DNA of 64,000 nt from Arthrobacter sp. TMP15 (lineage in GTDB: Bacteria; Actinomycetota; Actinomycetes; Actinomycetales; Micrococcaceae). Every line of letters begins with the position of its first letter. Within the stretch, counting starts at the first letter, position 1. This document shows positions 52,543-62,251 of this stretch, in pieces. The DNA lies in NCBI RefSeq assembly GCF_039529835.1, contig NZ_CP154262.1:1178001-1242000 (forward strand), given 5' to 3'. A model generated the notes under the pieces. The model worked only from the letters and a program-made list of their open reading frames with translations, did not search any database and was not told the DNA's origin. Both the position numbers and the translations under genes were made by a program.

Positions 52543-52815
52543 CTAGCTACTGGCAGATTCCTGCTCTGATGCCTGCAGCAAGAGGGTATGCGCTGTGTCC
52601 TCGAGCATCTGCGCCGCTCGTCCAATCACCGGAGCATAAGAAGATTGCCATGCATGCCTGAAAAAGAAGGCGTCGGGCCCTTCCCACCGCAACTTGGAGC
52701 TGATGCGTGTGCTCAACTCGCTTTTTACTGCCAGCAGAATATTCGTTGCCTGTTCAAGCTCCCGAGCGAATTGACGCAGCTCCTCTGGGTCGCTGCCATA
52801 AAGGCCAGTGCTCAT
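52543..52815 (-). CDS. Orphan WXG100 (ESAT-6-like) family protein
   Basis: 90 residues from ATG 52815 (MSTGLYGSDPEEL), with GGGAGA upstream. It is predicted as a helical hairpin with the WxG turn in RWEGPDA at about residue 46 and a Trp-containing second helix (FRHAWQSSY). WXG100 proteins are substrates or partners of type VII secretion. No EccC, EccD or other ESX gene is in the window, so secretion would depend on a distant locus, or the protein is a domain relic of a toxin partner. Confidence 0.75.
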   Translation of the reverse strand: MSTGLYGSDPEELRQFARELEQATNILLAVKSELSTRISSKLRWEGPDAFFFRHAWQSSYAPVIGRAAQMLEDTAHTLLLQASEQESASS

Positions 52816-52967
52816 TGCTTCTCCCGCATTTTCCTTCTCATGGAACATCACCAGTTGTTAGATTTCAAAAGTTGATGAACCTCAACATTAGACTCAGATG
52901 TGCTTTATGCGCGATGGGCAGAGGTACCCATCAACGCCAGTTTCCCAATGACCCAGAAGCCACGCAG

Positions 52968-53723
52968 TCAGGCGGTTCTGCGCCGCAGTGTCAGAGCTGC
53001 CAACAGCAGGAATAGCAGAACAAATGCGCCAAGCAGCCACAAATCAAAAGCCAAAGTTGAGCTTGGATCGCCGTGCAAGGCAACTTCCGCCAGCCCGTCA
53101 ACGGCGTAACTGAGCGGCATGATGTTTGAGATTATCTCCAAAACACTGTTCATCTGATCCCGGGCAACAAAGAGCCCGCACAGGAGGATCTGCGGGATGA
53201 CCACCACAGGCATAAACTGGACGGCTTGGAATTCGGTCGTGGCGAACGCCGAACACAGGAGGCCCAGCGCCACCCCGAGAACTGCCGTCAACACCGAAAT
53301 CAGTACCACCCAGCCAGCATTGCCTGCAATCTTCATCCCAAAGAGCCAGTAGGCGGTGGCTGTGGCTACGAATGCCTGCAGAGTCGCCATGATCGAGAAC
53401 GCAAGGGCATAGCCAAAAAGCAGGTCGCCCTTGTGGATGGGTGTTGTCAGGAGGCGTTCCAACGTCCCTGATGTTCGCTCCCGCAACATGGTGATTGAAG
53501 TGACTAGGAACATCACCACAAACGGGAAGACACCCAACATCATCAGCCCCACCCGGTCGAATGTCCGGGGCATGCCGGGGGCAAGTTTTTCGTTTTGGTA
53601 CAGCCAGTAAACCAGTGCCAACAGCACTGCCGGCACTAGCAGAATCATGCCCAGACTGCGCGGATCACCCCTGAGCTGGCGAAGCACGCGGGTGCAGGTG
53701 GCCCACATCATCGAGATATTCAT
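52968..53723 (-). CDS. ABC-2 type transporter permease
   Basis: 251 residues, six helices, ABC-2 family (DrrB-like): FDRVGLMMLGVFPFVVMFLVTSITMLRERTSGTLERLLTTPIHKGD is the classic coupling-helix region, here cited only for its key residues RERTSGTLERL. It is encoded with the ATPase at 53720-54580, whose end overlaps its start by four bases. Such pairs export drugs, lipids or polysaccharides. It is the 3' gene of the pair; no substrate clue is visible. Confidence 0.9.
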   Translation of the reverse strand: MNISMMWATCTRVLRQLRGDPRSLGMILLVPAVLLALVYWLYQNEKLAPGMPRTFDRVGLMMLGVFPFVVMFLVTSITMLRERTSGTLERLLTTPIHKGDLLFGYALAFSIMATLQAFVATATAYWLFGMKIAGNAGWVVLISVLTAVLGVALGLLCSAFATTEFQAVQFMPVVVIPQILLCGLFVARDQMNSVLEIISNIMPLSYAVDGLAEVALHGDPSSTLAFDLWLLGAFVLLFLLLAALTLRRRTA

Positions 53724-54580
53724 GCTTGTGCACTGTGGTGGGCGCCGTTGTGGTGGGCGCCGTCGGGGTGGGCGCCGCGCATCTCTGGGTGTGAGCCCAC
53801 CGAATCTTCAATGATGTGCAAAAAGGCCAGCTCCAGTTCTTCGCTTCGCCCCTTTACCCGTAATTGGGCCGGTGTCAGCTGTGCAAGTAATAGCCCCTCA
53901 CGCAGCAGCAGCAAGGAATCACAGTGTCCAGCCTCCTCCATGACGTGGCTTGAAATGATCAAGGTGGTGCCGGCGGCAGCCATAGCGGCAAACCGCGCCC
54001 ACAAATCCGCCCGAAGTATCGGATCTAGACCCACCGTCGGTTCATCTAAAACAAGTAACCGCGGCCTCCCTACCAGGGCACACGCCAAGGACACTCTGCT
54101 TAACTGCCCGCCGGAGAGTTGACCAGCCCTACGCCTGCCAAGTGCAGACATCCCCACGGCGGCTAAGGCGGCGTGAGTCTGCTCCCGAGAGGCGCCCTGC
54201 AAAGCAGCAAAATATCGAACATTGTCAATGACACTCAGGTCCCTGTAGACGCTGGCGGACTGGGTGAGGTATCCGACGTCGTGCCTGTTTTGGGGGTCCC
54301 CTGCCAGGCGGCCAAGAACTGTCACTGTGCCTGCGCTGATTTTCTGCAAACCCACAATGGTGCGCATCAAAGTAGTTTTGCCACTGCCGGAGGGACCCAA
54401 TAGCCCTGTGATGTGCCCCTCGGGAATACTGGCGGTAATGTTGGCCAACACTGTGGATTTTCCCCGGTGAACGCGCAAGCCCTCAATGCTGATACTCACC
54501 GGGCCATGTGCCCCTGAAGGATCAGCTGGAACGGGGACAAACGCAGCTCCTCGGGCGGGCATGGCTGCTCTATGGGACAT
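53720..54580 (-). CDS. ABC transporter ATP-binding protein (DrrA-like)
   Basis: 286 residues with intact motifs: Walker A GPSGSGKTTL near 62, signature LSGGQLSRVSLA near 157, Walker B LLVLDEPTVGLDP and switch His in ISSHVMEEAGH. It energises the adjacent ABC-2 permease. The last 25 residues are His-rich (GAHPDGAHHNGAHHSAQA), encoded by imperfect 12-18-bp repeats, and may bind metal or simply be slippage-derived. Unlike the ATPase at 3990-4775, nothing suggests loss of activity. Confidence 0.92.
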   Translation of the reverse strand: MSHRAAMPARGAAFVPVPADPSGAHGPVSISIEGLRVHRGKSTVLANITASIPEGHITGLLGPSGSGKTTLMRTIVGLQKISAGTVTVLGRLAGDPQNRHDVGYLTQSASVYRDLSVIDNVRYFAALQGASREQTHAALAAVGMSALGRRRAGQLSGGQLSRVSLACALVGRPRLLVLDEPTVGLDPILRADLWARFAAMAAAGTTLIISSHVMEEAGHCDSLLLLREGLLLAQLTPAQLRVKGRSEELELAFLHIIEDSVGSHPEMRGAHPDGAHHNGAHHSAQA

Positions 54581-54712
54581 CCGGCCCTCCGAAGCTGTTA
54601 ATTTATGCAGATATCACTTCAAACTAGACCCGGGACACGGCACTGTCCAGTGTCACCCAAGCAGCATCGCACTCTCAGCGGTTGGGTGTGCCACAGAGCG
54701 CCTCCGACCCGG

Positions 54713-54822
54713 TAGATTAGTACATGTCCGTCTCTCTTCATGGCGGCACGCCCAACTTCAAGAAATGGATGACCCCGCGTGGCACTTCGCCTTTCCACCC
54801 TCTTTTTACGCACCTTGCGTGA
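54713..54822 (+). promoter_or_regulatory. proS promoter and possible leaderless upstream ORF
   Basis: TAGATT (54713-54718) is a plausible -10. Five bases later an ATG (54724) opens a 32-codon frame, MSVSLHGGTPNFKKWM and on, ending at 54822, beyond the proS GTG at 54779 in another frame. Translation of this frame could affect proS. It may be fortuitous. Confidence 0.3.
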
Positions 54823-56572
54823 GAACCCTGTTGACGCCGAAGTCGACAGCCACAAACTACTGCTGCGAGCCGGCTACATTCGCCGTGCTGCCCCGGGTAT
54901 TTACACGTGGTTGCCGCTGGGTCTGCGCGTACTGCGCAAGGTAGAAGGCATTGTGCGTGAGGAGATGGATGCGATCGGTGCCCAGGAGGTGCACTTCCCT
55001 GCACTGCTACCCAAGGAACCCTACGAAATCACCAACCGGTGGTTGGAGTACGGCGATGGCATCTTCCGCCTGCAGGATCGAAAAGGTGCCGACTACCTGC
55101 TGGCTCCTACCCATGAGGAAATGTTCACACTGCTAGTGAAAGACTTGTATTCCTCATACAAGGACTTGCCGCTGTCGATCTACCAGATTCAAAACAAGTA
55201 CCGCGATGAGGCGCGACCCCGTGCAGGGCTATTGCGTGGTCGGGAATTCATCATGAAGGATTCCTACTCCTTTGATATTGACGACGCCGGACTGGAAGTC
55301 AGCTACATGGCTCACCGCGGTGCGTACCTGCGTATCTTTGAGCGCCTCGGCCTTGAAGTCATTCCTGTCGCGGCCACAGCTGGTGCCATGGGCGGGTCCA
55401 AGAGCGAAGAGTTCCTGCACCCGATGGCCATTGGCGAGGACACCTTTGTGCGTTCCGCCGGAGGGTACGCTGCCAATGTTGAAGCAGTCACCACTGTGGT
55501 GCCGGAGACGATCGATTTCACCACGGCACCAGCCGCCAACGTCAGAGACACCCCGGAAACTCCCACCATTGAATTATTGGTGGCAGCTGCGAACGAGCTC
55601 GCCCCGCGTGCCGAAGGTGCATGGAGTGCTAGAGATACGTTAAAGAACGTTGTTCTTGCCGTCTCCTTGCCTACCGGTGAGCGTCAAATCGTTGTGGTGG
55701 GCCTGCCCGGTGACCGCGACGTTGACCTCAAACGGATCGAAGCCACCATTGGCGTCCATCTGTCAACCGGTGGTGAAGTTGGCGTTGAACCGGCCGGTGA
55801 GGCTGACCTGAAGAAGCACCCCGGACTTATCAAGGGCTATATTGGCCCGGGGCTTTCTCTGGACTCAGCAGTCTTGGGCACCGAGGGCACCACCAAGATT
55901 CTTTACTTGGTAGATCCTCGCGTTGTCTCCGGCACCAGCTGGATCACCGGCGCCAACGAAGAAGGCAAACACGTGTTCGGCTTAGTGGCCGGCCGCGATT
56001 TCAGCTGGGATGGCACCATTGAAGCTGCCCAAGTACGCGCAGGCGATCCCGCTCCTGATGGCTCAGGGCCCCTTGAAGCCGCCCGTGGCATTGAAATGGG
56101 ACATATTTTCGCCTTGGGACGTAAGTACGCTCAGGCACTAGACCTTAAGGTTTTGGATCATAACGGCAAGCTTGCTGTCGTCACCATGGGTTCATACGGT
56201 ATCGGGATCACCCGCGCAGTGGCAGCACTGGCCGAATCCAACCATGATGACAAGGGATTAATCTGGCCTGCCAATGTGGCGCCGGCACATGTTCATGTGG
56301 TGGCCGTAGGCCGTGGGTCTGAGATCTTTGATGCAGCGGAACAGCTCACCATTGAACTGGAAGCCGCCGGACTAGAGGTCATTTATGATGACCGGGCCAA
56401 GGTTTCACCGGGCGTGAAGTTTGGCGATGCTGAACTTATTGGTGTCCCCACCATAGTTGCCGTTGGCCGTGGCCTGGTTGAAGGCCTTGTGGAGATCAAG
56501 AATCGTGGCACCGGCGTGGCTGAGAACGTCCTCGTTGGCGAAGCCGTGCAGTACATTCTCGACAACCAGTAG
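54779..56572 (+). CDS. proS: Prolyl-tRNA synthetase
   Basis: 597 residues, bacterial-type class II synthetase with an inserted editing domain (about 225-400). Motif 1 and 2 regions are visible: [20 protein letters not shown] near 30, [22 protein letters not shown] near 140 (key residues R-D-E and G-R-E-F) and motif 3 [14 protein letters not shown] near 470. The GTG at 54779 gives the expected N-terminus [17 protein letters not shown]. It attaches proline to tRNA-Pro. In Actinobacteria it commonly lies near rimP-nusA-infB, as here. Confidence 0.97.
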   Translation: MALRLSTLFLRTLRENPVDAEVDSHKLLLRAGYIRRAAPGIYTWLPLGLRVLRKVEGIVREEMDAIGAQEVHFPALLPKEPYEITNRWLEYGDGIFRLQDRKGADYLLAPTHEEMFTLLVKDLYSSYKDLPLSIYQIQNKYRDEARPRAGLLRGREFIMKDSYSFDIDDAGLEVSYMAHRGAYLRIFERLGLEVIPVAATAGAMGGSKSEEFLHPMAIGEDTFVRSAGGYAANVEAVTTVVPETIDFTTAPAANVRDTPETPTIELLVAAANELAPRAEGAWSARDTLKNVVLAVSLPTGERQIVVVGLPGDRDVDLKRIEATIGVHLSTGGEVGVEPAGEADLKKHPGLIKGYIGPGLSLDSAVLGTEGTTKILYLVDPRVVSGTSWITGANEEGKHVFGLVAGRDFSWDGTIEAAQVRAGDPAPDGSGPLEAARGIEMGHIFALGRKYAQALDLKVLDHNGKLAVVTMGSYGIGITRAVAALAESNHDDKGLIWPANVAPAHVHVVAVGRGSEIFDAAEQLTIELEAAGLEVIYDDRAKVSPGVKFGDAELIGVPTIVAVGRGLVEGLVEIKNRGTGVAENVLVGEAVQYILDNQ

Positions 56573-56601
56573 GCACGCAACTGGCATAACGAGGAGCACG
56601 A

Positions 56602-57402
56602 ATGATCTCAGGCTTTGAGAACATCACCATGGCCACCATTTTGTTGATAATCGTGGCCGGCTTCGCAGCCGGCTGGATTGATGCGGTGGTGGGTGGTGGT
56701 GGTCTATTGCAACTTCCGGTGATGCTAATGATCCCCGGAATTACACCCATACAGGCCTTGGCGACCAATAAAATGGGCTCGATTTTCGGAACTGCCACCA
56801 GTTCGGTCACCTACTATCGACGTGTGAAACCGGATCTGCGTACAGCTTTGCCGATGGCTGGTGTGGCGCTTGTTGGCAGCCTGGGTGGGGCGGTGGTGGC
56901 CGCCAGCCTGCCTGGCTCAGTTTTTAAACCGATCATTGTGGTGGCATTGGTGGCAGTGTTGCTTTTTACAGCCTTCAAACCGGGGCTTGGCGAGCTCACT
57001 GCCCTGCGCTATTCAGGGCAAAAGCATCACATTGTGGCTGGCTGCATTGGTGCGTTGATCGGTTTTTATGATGGTCTCATTGGCCCTGGGACTGGTTCGT
57101 TTCTTATTATCGCCATGGTCAGCCTCATGGGGTATGCGTTCCTTGAAGCCAGTGCCAAGGCAAAGATCGTCAACCTCGCAACAAACGCAGGGGCTTTAAT
57201 GTTCTTCTTGCCCCATGGATCTTTGCTATGGGGCGTTGGACTCATTTTGGGCGGAGCCAATATGGCCGGAGGATATGTTGGCGCCCGCACCGCAGTTAAG
57301 CAGGGCAGCAAATTTATCAGGATCGTGTTCCTAGTGGTTGTCACGGCGTTGATCATGAAATTGGGGTTCGATGTTTGGAATGAGAACATCCGCCAGAGTT
57401 AG
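56602..57402 (+). CDS. TSUP family transporter (TauE/SafE)
   Basis: 266 residues with about eight helices in two TauE/SafE repeats. Landmarks are the N-terminal GWIDAVVGGGGLLQLPVML and central GFYDGLIGPGTGSFLI, each starting a repeat. The family exports or imports sulfite, sulfonates or organic acids; the substrate here is unknown. The ATG is 29 bases after proS, with GAGGAG before it. Its stop overlaps the convergent kinase gene by four bases. Confidence 0.9.
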   Translation: MISGFENITMATILLIIVAGFAAGWIDAVVGGGGLLQLPVMLMIPGITPIQALATNKMGSIFGTATSSVTYYRRVKPDLRTALPMAGVALVGSLGGAVVAASLPGSVFKPIIVVALVAVLLFTAFKPGLGELTALRYSGQKHHIVAGCIGALIGFYDGLIGPGTGSFLIIAMVSLMGYAFLEASAKAKIVNLATNAGALMFFLPHGSLLWGVGLILGGANMAGGYVGARTAVKQGSKFIRIVFLVVVTALIMKLGFDVWNENIRQS

Positions 57403-58391
57403 GAAATTGGCTTGAGCGCGTGTGCTCTTGGCAACCAGGGGAGTGTTTTCCCGGCCATGGTGCTTGCCACCCATAATGACCTTTGGGCATCTGCGCTGTT
57501 GGCCGTCTCCTCAAAATAGTGCAACGCATTTTCCACTTCACGCACCACTGTCCACTGCATGGCGAGGAGTTCATCGAATCCGGCAGCTTGTGAAAGTTGG
57601 GAAGCCCGACGGCGGAGACCTGCCTCTGCGTTGCGCTCAGGTAGATCTTGGAGTCGGTTCCATAAACAAGGCGCTAGAGCGAATTCGGCGTGCCCCAGAG
57701 TGACTTGCGGGTCTATTGCCCAATATTCCTGCGTACCCGGCCTGCCTAAGACGTTCTCGTAGTGCAGATCGGTGTGGACCAACACATCAGAACTGCTGCG
57801 CCTGCCAACGGCGCCCCACGTTTGGCAGACTTCCAAAGCTGCCTCGAGTAGCCAGCGTGGGAACGGTTCGGCCGTTTCTGACCAGCGCTGGGGTAATTCG
57901 TCGCAGTACCTTTCGGCAGTGGCTGCTAACTGGGGGATTTGCTGCCACTGACTCCGGTTATCGGGCCCCACGCTCAAGCTTTTAACGAGGGCGCCCCACA
58001 CAGGGACAGCATCGTCGACGGGGAGCCTTGCCAGCGAACGGCTGTCATCGAGCCGTTCCAAGAGTAGCGCTGAGAGTGTTTTATCGTGGGCTAACAATCG
58101 GACAGCCCCATGGCCGTCCCAGAGGGAAAGAGCGACAGGCTCCAGATGGGCTTCGTCGTGAGGGAACGCTAGCTTCAATGCCGCAGCAGATCCGTCCTCA
58201 GCCAGCACCGGAATCACAACCCCGGTGTACCCGTATGACGGTGATCCGCTAGCAGGCAGATCTACTGTTAACTGCCACTGCTGAAGAGCTTGGCTGATGA
58301 AGTCCGGCAATTGAGCCAACCAGTTCCGGCTCTCAGCAGTTTGGCGATGACGTAACCGCAGAGGTTCCGGGATTTCGACTCTAAAGGACAC
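57399..58391 (-). CDS. Aminoglycoside/hydroxyurea phosphotransferase-like kinase
   Basis: 330 residues of the APH(6)/Hur family. The catalytic loop is VLVHTDLHYENVLG (Asp, Asn) and the metal motif AIDPQVTLGHAEF; the N-lobe shows AALKLAFPHDEAHLE. Characterised members phosphorylate streptomycin or hydroxyurea, but many chromosomal relatives have no resistance role. It is isolated, convergent with the TSUP gene, with no mobile element nearby, so I do not call it a resistance gene. Confidence 0.85.
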   Translation of the reverse strand: MSFRVEIPEPLRLRHRQTAESRNWLAQLPDFISQALQQWQLTVDLPASGSPSYGYTGVVIPVLAEDGSAAALKLAFPHDEAHLEPVALSLWDGHGAVRLLAHDKTLSALLLERLDDSRSLARLPVDDAVPVWGALVKSLSVGPDNRSQWQQIPQLAATAERYCDELPQRWSETAEPFPRWLLEAALEVCQTWGAVGRRSSSDVLVHTDLHYENVLGRPGTQEYWAIDPQVTLGHAEFALAPCLWNRLQDLPERNAEAGLRRRASQLSQAAGFDELLAMQWTVVREVENALHYFEETANSADAQRSLWVASTMAGKTLPWLPRAHALKPIS

Positions 58392-58494
58392 ACCTTAGAC
58401 CTTACCGCTGGCGGCCATAAGTGCCCGCAGTGTCTTTTTTGCGGAAGTCATGAACTGAAGGTCAGCGCTGAATTCGGTTGGGCGATTAAAGATG

Positions 58495-60381
58495 CTATGG
58501 GACAGCTGAAGTTGGCGTCGTTTGTTCCTGCTGGATTCCAGCCAGGGCTCCGGTAGATCCACCCCAGAACACGTGTGTCTGCGCAGAGTCCAGCAGCCAC
58601 GTCACAGCAATCTCACGCAGAGTCGTCGTATTCGACGGTGGCTTCGTGGCGGTGGTTGTTGACGATGGATCTGCAGCGGCCACTGAATCCGCACTGAGGG
58701 CGGTGCTCAGGGCGGTAAGGTCCGCGTAAGCACCGCTCAGCTCTGTTTCCAGCTGAGCCAGCGCCTTCTTGGGTGTCGTTGTGAATGTCGGGGCAAGATT
58801 AAATCCCGCAACAGGGGTTACTACAGGCAAACACCTCACGTGAAGTTCTGCATTAAGCACCTCCAGCTTTGCCTGATGCCGTGACAACAGATCCATGGAT
58901 TGACTGAACTGTGGTTCAGCAAAGCGTGTGGTGGCCACTTGATACGCATAGATGGCCTTTTGCTCGCCGAGTGCGGCAGCGCCAAGTGCCGAATCGAGGG
59001 TTACTCCCGCGCGCGGCTCTAAAGTTGTTTTGCATTCTGGACCCTGCGGGCCAGGGAAATCGATCCGTGCTGGTAGGAAGGCCGACGCAGGAGGGTGGCT
59101 CCCATCGATAGCGCTGAGTCTTTGACCTTGAAGAAGTTGGCTTGTTCCCACTGCGGCAAAGACCCTTCCCATGGCTTGATCGGCGGTCAACGAATTGCTC
59201 AACAATTGATCCCCATTAGTGCTGAATGAGAGTGCGAGCTCGGCGATAGACAACGTGGCCGCGGTGGTCACTGGAGATGCGGGAACAGCATTATCCGAGG
59301 GCCGGCCGTCGCCCAGCGCTGCAGCTTGAGTTTTGAGCTCCTTGGCAGCCTGGTTGAGCGTTTCCTGGACCTTCGAGTCAGGGGTTGTCTGACTTAGGAC
59401 TGTCGTCTGGGCTAGCAGCGCAGAGGTTTTATCCCATGCCATTTGCCGGTTTTCTTCAGTTTGTGATGGGCCAACAGCGGCATCCTCGCTACTTGAAAGC
59501 ACAGTTCCAATACCAAGCACCAACGCAGAAATGACCAGGAGGAAGAACAGCCCGCGCAGGAAAGCAACGAAGCTATTGCGTTTCTTGACTGGCTTGATCT
59601 TTTTGGCCAGACCTTCTTCTGGTTCGGAGCCGATCCCCAGAGTTGGCTCCTTGCCAGCAACTGAGTCTGGCGACTCTTCTAAGTAAGCGGAGCGTTTACT
59701 GGGTGTGAGCCCGGATTCGAGCTTTTGCTCGGCCAGCCGTCTTTCACGCCGGGACAAAGGGAGTGTGTCGGCTGTTGCCGCACTGACTGTGGCTTCTGTT
59801 GCCTCAACCTCCTCTGTTGCTTCAACCTCCTCGGGCGCGTTAATCGCTTCAGGCGCATCAATCGCCTCAGGATGGGCATCCTTGGTGGAGTCTGCATCAG
59901 GCTCCGCGGCGGTTGTGTGCTCGGGCGTGTGTTCGGCGTCAGCGATAACATCCGTGGTATCAGTATCAGTATCAGTATCAGCCGCAGTATGAGTATCAGA
60001 ATCTGGTGCGGGCCAGTTGCCTGCTTCGTTCGGATCAGTCGGCAGAGCCGGTTTGGCAATTTCTGCCGTGGCAGACAGGGCCTCGGAGGCAAATTCCGGT
60101 GCGGTTGAGGTGTCATTATCTCCAACCTCAACGTTTACTTCCGGTGCGGTTGAGGTGTCATTATCTCCAACCTCAACAGGGGGAGTGGTTGAGGTGACCT
60201 GGCCATCTGCATTCACTATCAGAAGCGCGTGCTCTGCGGCGCTTGATGCTGGAGCACCCGCTGGAGCGCTCGCTCGGCGAGGGGTCTTGCGCTTGCTGCT
60301 GCCCGCTTGCGTGCCAGCCGTCGGCGGCGGCGCGGAAATCATAGGCGCTTCTGGTCCCACGTGGGAATCTGGATTGGTCAC
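58495..60381 (-). CDS. DUF4439-like protein with long acidic repetitive N-terminus
   Basis: 628 residues from GTG 60381. Residues 1-265 are acidic and low complexity, with two 15-residue copies of a VEVGDNDTSTAPE unit from a 45-bp DNA repeat, a DTDTDTD tract and EATEEVEATEEVEAT. A single helix near 270-295 follows a basic patch, so the acidic part is cytosolic and the rest extracytoplasmic. The C-terminal helical ferritin-like region (ALGEQKAIYAYQVATTRFAEP, MDLLSRHQAKLEVL) matches DUF4439, which sits beside rimP in many Actinobacteria. Function unknown. Confidence 0.78.
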   Translation of the reverse strand: MTNPDSHVGPEAPMISAPPPTAGTQAGSSKRKTPRRASAPAGAPASSAAEHALLIVNADGQVTSTTPPVEVGDNDTSTAPEVNVEVGDNDTSTAPEFASEALSATAEIAKPALPTDPNEAGNWPAPDSDTHTAADTDTDTDTTDVIADAEHTPEHTTAAEPDADSTKDAHPEAIDAPEAINAPEEVEATEEVEATEATVSAATADTLPLSRRERRLAEQKLESGLTPSKRSAYLEESPDSVAGKEPTLGIGSEPEEGLAKKIKPVKKRNSFVAFLRGLFFLLVISALVLGIGTVLSSSEDAAVGPSQTEENRQMAWDKTSALLAQTTVLSQTTPDSKVQETLNQAAKELKTQAAALGDGRPSDNAVPASPVTTAATLSIAELALSFSTNGDQLLSNSLTADQAMGRVFAAVGTSQLLQGQRLSAIDGSHPPASAFLPARIDFPGPQGPECKTTLEPRAGVTLDSALGAAALGEQKAIYAYQVATTRFAEPQFSQSMDLLSRHQAKLEVLNAELHVRCLPVVTPVAGFNLAPTFTTTPKKALAQLETELSGAYADLTALSTALSADSVAAADPSSTTTATKPPSNTTTLREIAVTWLLDSAQTHVFWGGSTGALAGIQQEQTTPTSAVP

Positions 60382-60522
60382 AACTGTTGATCATCTCATG
60401 TCTACCCATAATGCCGTGCACGTGAGCCGTTTCTGCGCACTGCCTGATCCAAATCCAAACCAACATGCGTTCATACTCACACTCGATCGGTTCAGCAGCG
60501 GGGCTGGAAACTCGGTAGTCTG

Positions 60523-60528
60523 TATAAC
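60523..60528 (+). promoter_or_regulatory. Candidate -10 element of the rimP-nusA-infB operon
   Basis: TATAAC lies within an inverted repeat GTAGT-N7-ACTAC (60515-60531). GGGAGG follows at 60545-60550. The divergent DUF4439-like gene shares this spacer. No clear -35. Confidence 0.45.
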
Positions 60529-60560
60529 TACAACATCATCAATAGGGAGGCGTGCGTCGA

Positions 60561-61190
60561 ATGACCAAGCCAGACAGGCCGAAAATGGCCGCACGCTCAG
60601 GGAACGTTCCCTCAGCTTTGGATTCCGGCGCTGAGGCACAAAGGCTTCATATACTCCTTGCCCCCACGGTGGCAGCCGCCAGCCTGTTCTTAGAAGAAGT
60701 GAAGGTTCACTTCGCAGGAAGCCACCGTACTGTCTCAGTTGTTGTTGACTTACCCGAGGACGAGTCCGGTGGGGTAGGCCTCGATGCTATTTCTGCCATT
60801 TCGCGTCAGCTTTCCGAAGTGATGGATACAGACCCCCATGATGACGGCAGAGCGTACGACCTGGAGATTTCCTCGCCCGGGGCAACCCGGCCCATGACTG
60901 AACCCCGGCACTGGCGCAGGGCCGTAGGGCGTATGGCCAAGGTTAATCCAAGCGATCGAGAAAACTTCATGGGCAGAATTCTGTCCGTGGATGACAGCGG
61001 GGTGCTGTTCAAACCTGAACTGCCCGTGAAAAAAGGAATGAAGCCTAAACAAGGCGAGCCGGAAAAAATCTTGTTCACGGCTATCCGCCGTGGAGTTGTA
61101 GAACTTGAATTTGCTCGCCTGGATGAGGCTGAGCTTGATTTGGAATTTGAGCCGACCAGCGGCAACGCGGTTGATGGAGAGGGAAGCTGA
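60561..61190 (+). CDS. rimP: Ribosome maturation factor RimP
   Basis: 209 residues from ATG 60561 (MTKPDRPKM), about ten bases after GGGAGG; a GTG at 60552 is too close to that site. Two domains: the N-terminal RimP fold with [14 protein letters not shown] near 100, and a C-terminal SH3-like barrel. The protein helps 30S subunit maturation. First gene of the rimP-nusA-ylxR-infB operon, with nusA two bases downstream. The Lys/Gly insertion [13 protein letters not shown] in the barrel is a variable loop. Confidence 0.95.
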   Translation: MTKPDRPKMAARSGNVPSALDSGAEAQRLHILLAPTVAAASLFLEEVKVHFAGSHRTVSVVVDLPEDESGGVGLDAISAISRQLSEVMDTDPHDDGRAYDLEISSPGATRPMTEPRHWRRAVGRMAKVNPSDRENFMGRILSVDDSGVLFKPELPVKKGMKPKQGEPEKILFTAIRRGVVELEFARLDEAELDLEFEPTSGNAVDGEGS

Positions 61191-61192
61191 CC

Positions 61193-62164
61193 ATGGATAT
61201 AGATATGAGCGCACTGAGGGAGTTGGAGCGTCAGCGGGAAATTCCCCTGGACTTGTTGATCCCCACCATTGAGCAGGCACTACTCATGGCGTACCACAAG
61301 TCCCCGGGCTGCCATGAGGTGGCGCGTGCAGAACTTGATCGCAAGAGCGGACGTGTCACTATTTGGGCCGCAGAGCTCGACGATGACGACCTCCCCATTG
61401 GCGAGTTCGATGACACGCCCAAAGGGTTTGGTCGTATTGCGGCAAGCACAGCACGTCAGGTAATTTTGCAGCGTCTTCGCGATGTTGAGGACGACAACGT
61501 CCTGGGCGAGTTCCGCGGCAAAGAGGGCGAGCTTGTCTCAGGCCAGATCCAGCAGGGCAACAACCCCAATATGATCCAGGTTAACTTAGGTGCCGTAGAG
61601 GGTGTTCTACCTCCCAACGAGCAGGTCCCTGGCGAGGAGTACCGTCATGGCAGCCGTATTCGCACCTTTGTTGTAGACGTTCACCGCGGCTTGAAGGGCC
61701 CCTCGATTACCCTTTCGCGCTCTCATCCAGGACTTGTGCGCAAGCTCTTTGAAATGGAAGTTCCTGAAATTGCTGACGGCACGGTTGAGATCGTGGCCTT
61801 GGCACGCGAAGCCGGCCACCGCACCAAAATTGCCGTTCAGGCCAACAAGGCCGGCGTCAACGCCAAGGGCTCCTGCATTGGTGAAATGGGTTCACGCGTT
61901 CGCGCGGTAATGACCGAACTTCACGACGAGAAAATTGACATTGTTGATTTCAATGAAGATCCGGCCATCTTTATCGCCAACTCACTCTCGCCTTCCAAGG
62001 TGATATCGGTCACCATCGTGGACGAGGCTATTCGCTCCGCCCGCGTTGTAGTTCCTGATTATCAGCTCTCCTTGGCCATTGGCAAGGAAGGTCAGAATGC
62101 CCGGTTGGCTGCCAAGCTCACTGGATGGCGCATTGACATCGTTTCCGATACCGCGGCTGTTTAG
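61193..62164 (+). CDS. nusA: Transcription termination/antitermination factor NusA
   Basis: 323 residues: an N-terminal RNA-polymerase-binding domain (1-130), an S1 domain (about 130-200; [20 protein letters not shown]) and two KH domains (about 200-320; [15 protein letters not shown] and [22 protein letters not shown]). It lacks the C-terminal acidic repeats of E. coli NusA, as is normal in Actinobacteria. It modulates pausing, termination and rRNA antitermination. It lies two bases after rimP. Confidence 0.97.
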   Translation: MDIDMSALRELERQREIPLDLLIPTIEQALLMAYHKSPGCHEVARAELDRKSGRVTIWAAELDDDDLPIGEFDDTPKGFGRIAASTARQVILQRLRDVEDDNVLGEFRGKEGELVSGQIQQGNNPNMIQVNLGAVEGVLPPNEQVPGEEYRHGSRIRTFVVDVHRGLKGPSITLSRSHPGLVRKLFEMEVPEIADGTVEIVALAREAGHRTKIAVQANKAGVNAKGSCIGEMGSRVRAVMTELHDEKIDIVDFNEDPAIFIANSLSPSKVISVTIVDEAIRSARVVVPDYQLSLAIGKEGQNARLAAKLTGWRIDIVSDTAAV

Positions 62165-62251
62165 GTCACAGGTGTAGCAACGCGGTAGAATAGGAGAAGC
62201 CGGGCCCGAAACTGCCCTGACATCGAAAATATACGTGAAGGCACAGTAGAA

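Noticed and set aside
57399-58391. Acquired aminoglycoside resistance gene
   Set aside because: Only family-level similarity; ordinary base composition, no mobile element, and the context is house-keeping.
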